Below, in pieces: positions 56,061 through 64,000 of a stretch of DNA of 64,000 bases. The translations under genes and the position numbers were made by a program. Source of the DNA: Epiperipatus broadwayi. Its lineage: Eukaryota; Onychophora; Udeonychophora; Euonychophora; Peripatidae. Positions within the stretch are counted from its first letter, which is position 1, and each line of letters opens with the position of its first letter. A model generated the notes under the pieces. It was not told where the DNA came from, made no database searches, and was given only the letters and a program-made list of their open reading frames with translations. The stretch is from positions 3,782,001 through 3,846,000 of the forward strand of contig JAQFVV010012435.1 of assembly GCA_028023455.1 (NCBI GenBank), written 5' to 3'.

Positions 56061-57175
56061 TGTGAAACGAATACAGATATCAAACTTTATTTATTATATA
56101 TATATATATATATATACAGAATGCAGCACAATTTAGAAATGGATATATTTGAATTGACATTTAATAATTAAAAAGGATTACATTTTACATATATATGTGG
56201 ATTAACATAAAATCAAAATTCAATTTATTACATTGTTATTTATAGATATGTTCCAATATGCAACACCTATATATCACAACAAAAGCATGTGGTAGAATAT
56301 TTAAAAAAAACATTTGAATTGTTATAAAATAATTTTAAAAAATGAGTTATCATATTTAATGATACCAAGCTATCACACATCATCACACTGATGTGCAGGG
56401 TAATTTATTATTTAATATAAAATATCTGAATTATCATATTCTACAAATGAAATTCAGTTTTATATATATTTAGTAACATATTTAACATACATGTGGTTGT
56501 GTATTGAATTGTAGGCACACACTGATGTCTATAACATATATTTCATTTTTATCAAAATAAAATAATTCATTTTATATGTAATTTATTCATGATTTAATGT
56601 ATATGTTGTGCACATTGACCTTTATATTATATATTTTAATTTGTTTCAATAATATTATATTTTCATAATTAAACCAATATTGCAAGAATATAAAATCATG
56701 TTGTTTAATTCTTTCATAACAGTTTAATGTTGTTGTTTTTTTAAAAATCAATTTCTTGACCACTGATAAAAGTTAAATCCTCCAGCAGGTATATTTTATC
56801 ATTTAATACTTTTTGACAGATTAATCTAAAAAAGATTTGTTTTTTTCATAATGTTATTCTTAACTGATTATAGTTTTCTTTTTTTTTTTCTTTTTTAAAA
56901 ACAAACTTAATTTTATGACAGGTCACTTTTTGATTGTTGATTGATTAACTTTTAGAATCCTCTATTCTTTACTTTTTAATTTTTTTTATTTTTATTTAAG
57001 CAAAATTATTTGTGTTTGTTTCACATTTAAAATGACTCTCTCTTTTCTTTAATAAACAAAAAATAAAATAGTTTTATATATCTCTAATTTTTAAAATCTC
57101 ATTTCAGACCAAAGAATATAAAAATAAACTAACTCACTGTATATACATGTGGCACATTTATATGTGGTTCCCTGC
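56061..57175. other. AT-rich non-coding stretch
   Basis: Starts TGTGAAACGAATACAG, then TTTATTTATTA and a (TA)n run at 56,095-56,115. Several long T-runs at 56,880-57,000. No gene recognised. Confidence 0.45.
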
Positions 57176-57560
57176 ATGTATAGATAAATAGCAGCATATG
57201 TATGCTAATTCTTTCTTCATCAAACTGGGGTTCTCTTGGTAAGCTTAGATTTTTGTCCATCAGGAAAGTATAGTCCCGGATTATTAGCATCGAGAGAGGT
57301 ATAATTCAGATTAATTTGTTGTCATTGATCAGTTCCACAGACTTCAGGCAATCAAACTGTCTTGTCCACATTGGGGGCTATGACTTTGGAAGTTGACCCA
57401 TCTACCTCCAAGTAAATTCAAATTCCACCATCTTGACTTCAGCTACCTCTAATCCATGGCAGCTATCTGTATAGCTCTAGAAAACACTAACCAACTGTGC
57501 CAGTTGTTTCTCAAAAATTTTTAAAACCAAACTTGCAGCTGGCAATTTGGCCAGCTTCTT
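57176..57560 (-). other. GC-richer segment, unassigned, possibly a decayed coding sequence
   Basis: This segment is visibly richer in G and C than its surroundings. On the minus strand, in different frames, it gives partial peptides such as SKKLAKLPAASLVLKIFEKQ, EVAEVKMVEFEFTW and SLDANNPGLYFPDGQKSKL. Stops and shifts separate them. I do not recognise a family; it could be a decayed retroposon ORF or processed pseudogene. Confidence 0.3.
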
Positions 57561-58056
57561 GCTATCAGCTCTTACAAAAGCTACAAACAAAACTAAAATA
57601 TTTTTATCAAGTCTTTTTATAAGTGATTGAGGTGATAAAATCATTATATATTAAAAACTGTTTTTGTCTTTTTAATCCTTTTGAAAACAACTTTGAAAGT
57701 TTGTCAAACATGTGATTGGAAAAAGTTGATTTTATTTTAATTCTTTGGAATTTTATATTCTCCAAAACATTTTTAACCAGATGATAGAAATGCATACAAG
57801 CATTAATTAAAAAGTAGATATTTTATATAAGTTTTAATTAAAAGATTTCAAAAAAAACAATGCTTGTTTTTAAATTCAAAATCAAATACAATATTAATTT
57901 ATTTTTCAAATCTTTTTAAATGTTTATTTATAACAAAATTTTATTTTAAATCCAGAATTATTTAATTATTTTACTATGATTTTATTTTATTCCAGGAAGG
58001 TAGAAGAATATGTACCAATTTTTGGTCTGTGTTTATTTCTTCTTTTCCTTTACTTT
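57561..58056. other. AT-rich non-coding stretch
   Basis: No feature recognised. A lysine-rich 62-codon frame (57,607-57,795, minus) looks like chance. Confidence 0.45.
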
Positions 58057-58081
58057 TATATATATATATATATATATATAT
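58057..58081. repeat. (TA)n tract at LTR edge
   Basis: TA run abutting the end of the left gypsy LTR, as at 34,371-34,384 for the solo LTR. Confidence 0.9.
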
Positions 58082-60223
58082 TATAACGGGACAGCCTATT
58101 TGATAGCCTTAGTTGAGGCATCAAATATAACGGAACGGCATTTAATCATCCCAGTTGATGTATTAATTGTAATATAATCAATTATATTTAATGTTTAGAA
58201 ATCATTAACTTAATGCTTCATAGTTAGGTTCGCCAAATATAACAGAATGGATTATATTTAAAATCTAAGTTGGTCTTGTTAAATATAAAGAGATGATTAA
58301 ATTCCTTAGAAAGAGGATACGCATTTCACTACAATCGGACTTTGGGTCTTCAAGTAGAATGCTAGAAATGAATCGATGAAATACCAAGTCCATGATTATA
58401 TATACCTCTATTATGCTAGCTCATTAATCTTTAAATAAGTTTAAATACAATTTAGACCAGGACATCCATCTTTCATCCCTCTTTCAGTCACCATTATGCC
58501 ACGATATTTAAACTCACGGAGAATTTGCAATCAGCTCTTTTCAGGAATAATTTCAAAAACAAGTTATTTCATATGCCTCTATATAAGCATTAATTATAAC
58601 TATTATTCATATGACATTTATAATACTAGCATATATATAATATAATTCAATAATGATTAGACAAAGAGATCACGTTAACAAATCAATATTTAATAAACAA
58701 TAAAAAATATAATAGAATAGATAATAAAATATTAATAAATAAATACGGATGAATTTTATCATTTTAAAAGAATATTAATAAATGATATTTTTTTATTTAA
58801 TACCCTATGATAAAACTCAATACTATAATAAACTTTCAAAAATTAAAGAAAATAGCTTAAATTAACAGATATATAAAAACAGTATCTGGGTTCAAAAATT
58901 AATAATTTATGTAACTTATTAATTTATTTACCGTTCTTATTTATATGCTTCACAATTACCCATATATAAGTATTATTTGCCATTGTATAACTTATATATT
59001 ATATGTATTTTTAATAAATAAAAATACATTAAACGTTTACAATATTACGTAGTAAACACAATACAATCCTGTTTAAGATATCTGTCAAATAATAACTATT
59101 TTTTATATCCCTCATCTAATTTAATGAATTATGTTAAGCTTTCAATTAATTATATTTAATAATAAATATAATTTTACTTTTAAGATATATATGATGCGAT
59201 GCCAAATTTGAAATAAAGATAATAATAATAATAATAAACATATTAAAATAATATAAGCATTATTATAATATATGTAAATAAATATATAAAGGGAACTTAG
59301 TTATAAGAGAGTTGAGAGTAGGTATTGAAGTCTATAGTTCATCATCCCAATGAAGATCTCTTACGAAGCATATCACCAATCCATTTGTACAATGATGATT
59401 CCATTTATCCTTAAACGATAAATTGCTAATAACATCCAATGACCGGATTAAGGTGAAATAAAATAATATTCTTCGAATGTAGATGTTCTTAATCTTCATT
59501 TCTCTATTATCACTAGACGTTCTATATATTCAATATTTCAAAATATTTTAAAATAGCATGCAAGGTTGGTTTCGAAACCTTTTACGATATAATGAGTGTA
59601 CTACTCAGTGCACATTGTTTTATCCTTAATATATATAATTATCTTAAATTTATATATATCCGAAGAATAATGAAAGAGTTAAAACAACGTAGTTTCAAAA
59701 CTTAAATAGACGTTCTTTTCCTTTATATTGCTATTCCTTTAAGATTAAGTAGAAAATTAAATATATTTTCCTTGCAGACTTTGAATCCACAAATTATTTT
59801 AATTTGAAAAAGTTAATACTTAAATTCCAATCGCTAAATAGTAGTATTGATAAAAGAAAAATGCTATTTTTAAAGAGAAAAAGTTTTCTGTTTCTTTCCT
59901 TGTTTTCTTTATTTTTCAGAGCACGAACGAATCTGCTCGTGTGTTATATAAGTTCATGTTTAATTCAACTATCAATTGTTCCACTGACATTAAGATTTAA
60001 TAATAAAATAAAAAAAAAATATATAAGTATTTATTCTTAACTTCAAATCTGGCATTTTACTCAAAAGCTTAAGGTATATATTATTTAAAACTTAAATGTA
60101 TATATAAATAGTACATATATGTTACATAATAAAATAGTCAAATAAAAATTTATATTTATAAATAATTTCACAAGAGATAAAACACGCTAGACTAATAATA
60201 ATAACTTGTAAGTTACTATTATA
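58082..60223 (-). mobile_element. gypsy-type LTR (3' LTR of left half-element), about 2.14 kb
   Basis: On the minus strand it starts TATAATAGTAACTTAC directly after the polypurine tract and ends GGCTGTCCCGTTATAA at the (TA)n tract. Its right part, from 58,521, is repeated in inverted orientation at 62,301-64,000 with roughly 97 % identity by eye. The end matches that of the solo LTR at 34,385 (CGTTATAA). No ORF. Exact terminal bases are uncertain by a few nucleotides because TA repeats blur the edges. Confidence 0.65.
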
Positions 60224-60237
60224 TTTCCCCTTCCCTT
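60224..60237 (-). other. polypurine tract, left half-element
   Basis: The minus strand reads TAAGGGAAGGGGAAA immediately before the LTR start. A polypurine tract primes plus-strand synthesis in LTR retroelements and marks the 3' LTR boundary. Mirror copy at 62,287-62,300. Confidence 0.7.
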
Positions 60238-60766
60238 AGGAAATTTAAAATTTTAATTTAAGTTAAAATTTTAAACACAACTATTTTAGTATATTCTTAT
60301 AGTTTAATCGCATTTATAGTTGGATTTTATGAAGGGTTGCATTTTTTTTTTAACTGTTATATCTTCCTAATACTTGGGCTATTTTATTTTTGTGATAATG
60401 ATCAAAAATAAAAATTAAGGACTTTGATGGGTTAATATATATATATTTTTTTTTTATAAAAAAAAAAAAAAAAAAAATGTGTTTCCTTCTTGGACCACAA
60501 ATATATTTACTAGCCTTATTCCTGCTTCTTTAAGACTTATGCATTTGAAAAGGACTAAATAAATACTAGAGTATCCATCTATAAATATGAATTGACTCTA
60601 TGGTTTTAATTATTTTAAGGCATTAAAGAATACCCTCACCAAAGCTAATGTTTTTAACTATACTTCTCTTTACATTGATCACTATTATTATTATTTTTTT
60701 ATACAACCGTATGGTTTACACTGCCCAATTCTTATCTTGGTCTTCACCTCATTTCTTTATAAAACA

Positions 60767-61040
60767 TTATAAGCAGCCAAAATATGGTTTTAAAATTCGT
60801 GAATTGTATGTACCACGAATCTCTCCTTCTTGGTTAATCCAAAATGCATTTGGACCAGCCCTTTTAACGATAGTATAAGGTCCTTCATATGTATTGAAGA
60901 ATTTATGGTATTTATTCTCCAATGGTTTGCTGGGATGGAAAGTCTTTATCAAAACTTTATCTCCGACTTTAAATTCATAAATACATTTTTTTTTATTTTG
61001 ACTTCTATTATTTGCCATTTTAACAAGTTGTTTATGAGCT
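60767..61040 (-). pseudogene. gypsy integrase C-terminal domain, left copy
   Basis: The minus-strand frame reads AHKQLVKMANNRSQNKKKC, then FKVGDKVLIKTFHPSKPLEN, FFNTYEGPYTIVKRAGPNAF and GEIRGTYNSRILKPYFG, ending at TAA at 60,767. F.VGDKV......(S)....KF...Y.GPY.I.....PN.F........G.Y....LKPY is the SH3-like C-terminal domain of Ty3/gypsy-type integrases. Only about 90 codons remain; the zinc-binding and DDE catalytic domains are absent because the palindrome breakpoint at 61,040 cuts the gene. About 530 bp lie between the stop and the polypurine tract, with no env-like ORF. Confidence 0.8.
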
Positions 61041-61468
61041 GGACTTCATAGATTACGACTTTGGGATGGGACAATGGACTTTCGGTAATAATAGAACCCA
61101 TTAGGCTGTTTTTTTTAAGAAAATAAATGTATATATGTATATAAATAATTGAAGTTGATATTAATAGCAATAAAAGTGCATCAAGTTAACCAAAGTATAA
61201 AAAATACTTATAGGTTTATTAGAGTTCAAGTTATTGTTGGTAAATAAGTAATAATGGTAGATCAGTTAAGCATCATGATAATGCAATCTGATATTGACAC
61301 CACTTATAAAATGTAAGTCCATTATTATATATTTTGATAAGGATATATATAAATCAAACATTTATATTATATAGCATGATGTTGTTTAACTATAATAGCA
61401 ATCAGCATTAAGCCAATGCACATGTGTTTTCTGGATATATATATGGATACAAGAGAAGATAGAGTAAA
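61041..61468. other. palindrome spacer, 428 bp
   Basis: Non-repeated centre between the two half-elements. The bases just right of 61,440 still read as integrase (TREDRVK before AHKQ) in the right copy, whereas the left copy switches at 61,040 to unrelated sequence with a stop. The middle is AT-rich with no ORF. Confidence 0.8.
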
Positions 61469-61742
61469 AGCTCATAAACAACTTGTTAAAATGGCAAATA
61501 ATAGAAGTCAAAATAAAAAAAAATGTATTTATGAATTTAAAATCGGAGATAAAGTTTTGATAAAGACTTTCCATCCCAGCAAACCATTGGAGAATAAATA
61601 CCATAAATTCTTCAATACATATGAAGGACCTTATACTATCGTTAAAAGGGCTGGTCCAAATGCATTTTGGATTAACCAAGAAGGAGAGATTCGTGGTACA
61701 TACAATTCACGAATTTTAAAACCATATTTTGGCTGCTTATAA
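61440..61742 (+). pseudogene. gypsy integrase C-terminal domain, right copy
   Basis: Same domain as the left copy in opposite orientation, with FKIGDKV instead of FKVGDKV. It carries extra N-terminal residues DTREDRVKAHKQLVK that extend past the palindrome boundary at 61,469. The open frame 61,416-61,742 starts with MHMCFLDIYM, which probably derives from spacer sequence. The catalytic core is missing, so integrase activity is impossible. It terminates at TAA and is followed by 545 bp to the polypurine tract. Confidence 0.8.
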
Positions 61743-62286
61743 TGTTTTATAAAGAAATGAGGTGAAGACCAAGATAAGAATTGGGCAGTGTAAACCATAC
61801 GGTTGTATAAAAAAATAATAATAATAGTGATCAATGTAAAGAGAAGTATAGTTAAAAACATTAGCTTTGGTGAGGGTATTCTTTAATGCCTTAAAATAAT
61901 TAAAACCATAGAGTCAATTCATATTTATAGATGGATACTCTAGTATTTATTTAGTCCTTTTCAAATCCATAAGTCTTAAAGAAGCAGGAATAAGGCTAGT
62001 AAATATATTTGTGGTCCAAGAAGGAAACACATTATTTTTTTTTTATTTTATTTTTTTTTTATACAAAAAAAAAAATATTAACCCATCAAAGTCCTTAATT
62101 TTTTATTTTTATTTTTGATCATTATCACAAAAATAAAATAGCCCAAGTATTAGGAAGATATAACAGTTAAAAAAAAAATGCAACCCTTCATAAAATCCAA
62201 CTATAAATGCAATTAAACTATAAGAATATACTAAAATAGTTGTAAGTGTTTAAAATTTTAACTTAAATTAAAATTTTAAATTTCCC

Positions 62287-62300
62287 AAGGGAAGGGGAAA
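62287..62300 (+). other. polypurine tract, right half-element
   Basis: AAGGGAAGGGGAAA followed at 62,301 by TATAATAGTAACTTAC, the LTR start, mirroring 60,224-60,237. Confidence 0.7.
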
Positions 62301-64000
62301 TATAATAGTAACTTACAGTTGTTATTATTAGTCTAGCGTGTTTTATCTCTTGTGAAATTATTTATAAATATAAATTTTTATTTGACTATTTTATTATGTA
62401 ACATATATGTACTATTTATATATACATTTAAGTTTTAAATAAAATATACCTTAAGCTTTTGAGTAAAATGCCAGATTTGAAGTTAAGAATAAATACTTAT
62501 ATTTTTTTTTATTTTATTATTAAATCTTAATGTCAGTGGAACAATTGATAGTTGAATTAAACATGAACTTATATAACACACGAGCAGATTCGTTCGTGCT
62601 CTAAAAAATAAAAAAAAACAACGAAAGAAAAAGAAAACTTTTTCTCTTTAAAAATAGCATTTTTCTTTTATCAATACTACTATTTAGCGATTGGAATTTA
62701 AGTATTAACTTTTTCAAATTAAAATAATTTGTGGATTCAAAGTCTGCAAGGAAAATATATTTAATTTTCTACTTAATCTTAAAGGAATAGCAATATAAAG
62801 GAAAAGAACGTCTGTTTAAGTTTTGAAACTACGTTGTTTTAACTCTTCCATTATTCTTCGGATATATATAAATTTAAGATAATTATATATATTAAGGATA
62901 AAACAATGTGCACTGAGTAGTACACTCATTATATCGTAAAAGGTTTCGAAACCAACCTTGCATGCTATTTTAAAATATTTTGAAATATTGAATATATAGA
63001 ACGTCTAGTGATAATAGAGAAATGAAGATTAAGAACATCTACATTCGAAGAATATTTATTTTATTTCACATTAATCCGGTCATTGGATGTTATTAACAGT
63101 TTATCGTTTAAGGATAAATGGAATCATCATTGTACAAATGGATTGGTGATATGCTTCGTAAGAGATCTTCATTGGGATGATGAACTATAGACTTCAATAT
63201 CTACTCTCAACTCTCTTATAAATAAGTTTCCTTATTATTTATTTATATATATTATAATAATGCTTATATTATTTTAATATGTTTATTATTATTATTATTA
63301 TCTTTATTTCAAATTTGGCATCGCATCATATATATCTTAAAAGGAAAATTATATTTATTATTAAATATAATTAATTGAAAGCTTAACATAATTCATTAAA
63401 TTAGATGAGGGATATAAAAAAATAGTTATTATTTGACAGATATCTTAAACAGGATTGTATTGTGTTTACTACGTAATATTGTAAACGTTTAATGTATTTT
63501 TATTTATTAAAAATACATATAATATATAAGTTATACAATGGCAAATAATACTTATATATGGGTAATTGTGAAGCATATAAATAAGAACGGTAAATAAATT
63601 AATAAGTTACATAAATTATTAATTTTTGAACCCAGATATTGTTTTTATATATCTGTTAATTTAAGCTATTTTCTTTAATTTTTGAAAGTTTATTATAGTA
63701 TTGAGTTTTATCATAGGGTATTAAATAAAAAAATATCATTTATTAATATTCTTTTAAAATGATAAAATTCATCCGTATTTATTTATTAATATTTTATTAT
63801 CTATTCTATTATATTTTTTATTGTTTATTAAATATTGATTTGTTAACGTGATCTCTTTGTCTAATCATTATTGAATTATATTATATATATGCTAGTATTA
63901 TAAATGTCATATGAATAATAGTTATAATTAATGCTTATATAGAGGCATATGAAATAACTTGTTTTTGAAATTATTCCTGAAAAGAGCTGATTGCAAATTC
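62301..64000 (+). mobile_element. gypsy-type LTR (3' LTR of right half-element), cut by window end
   Basis: Inverted copy of the LTR at 58,082-60,223. The last bases of the window, GAGCTGATTGCAAATTC, pair with GAATTTGCAATCAGCTC at 58,521, so about 440 bp of LTR and its outer boundary lie outside the window. Arms differ by scattered substitutions and homopolymer lengths. Confidence 0.7.

Noticed and set aside
60648-60878. 76-codon hydrophobic frame (mirror 61,631-61,861), possible envelope remnant
   Set aside because: Identical mirror frames overlap the integrase 3' end in antisense and have no recognisable motif.
61386-61679. 97-codon open frame on the minus strand (and its mirror 60,830-61,051 on +)
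   Set aside because: Antisense shadow of the integrase C-terminal domain, which has the recognisable motif on the other strand.

Overview
This is a very AT-rich (by eye roughly 25-28 % GC), almost entirely non-coding stretch of an animal nuclear genome. No intact host gene, rRNA, tRNA gene, operon or CRISPR array is visible. Instead it holds decayed mobile elements: LINE reverse transcriptase fragments, a Ty3/gypsy-type LTR element, Penelope-like (PLE) ends, a SCAND3/ZBED-like hAT transposase relic, Merlin (ISXO2-like) transposase fragments, tRNA-derived SINEs and many fold-back MITEs. Long (TA)n tracts often sit at their edges. This mix fits an invertebrate metazoan; the clade cannot be fixed from the sequence alone.

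Layout. 0-5 kb: a TA-flanked TIR element (209-1256) and a non-autonomous hAT element with an exact 8-bp target duplication (2417-3065), plus a paralogous copy of its insertion site near 4.93 kb. 5-9.8 kb: fold-back elements. 10.0-12.1 kb: a broken hAT transposase with a SINE in its 3' part. 12.9-15 kb: fold-back elements and a CR1/jockey-like LINE fragment. 15.7-25.3 kb: two ORF-less blocks bounded by (TA)n tracts, with C exceeding G on the + strand. 25.4-31 kb: LINE fragments, a 3-copy tandem repeat, a TA-flanked MITE, and a LINE 3' end with zinc-knuckle motif. 31-38 kb: two SINE copies (one with a perfect 15-bp duplication), two Merlin transposase fragments and a probable 2-kb solo LTR. 38-51 kb: mostly featureless AT-rich DNA with a degenerate tRNA-SINE family and several long hairpins, including a nested composite of about 970 bp. 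51.7-53.7 kb: a LINE ORF2 relic interrupted by MITEs and (TA)n. 55-56 kb: an 890-bp palindrome made of two PLE C-terminal ends. 58.1-64 kb: a >5.9-kb palindromic arrangement of two gypsy 3' halves (integrase C-terminus, polypurine tract, about 2.1-kb LTR), head to head around a 428-bp spacer and running off the window.

The genes do not work together as a pathway; they are layered relics. The most unusual signals are the two retroelement palindromes lying within 3 kb of each other, the nested fold-back at 48.7 kb, and the recurrent association of element ends with (TA)n tracts. All family names rest on motifs read by eye; no database search was possible.
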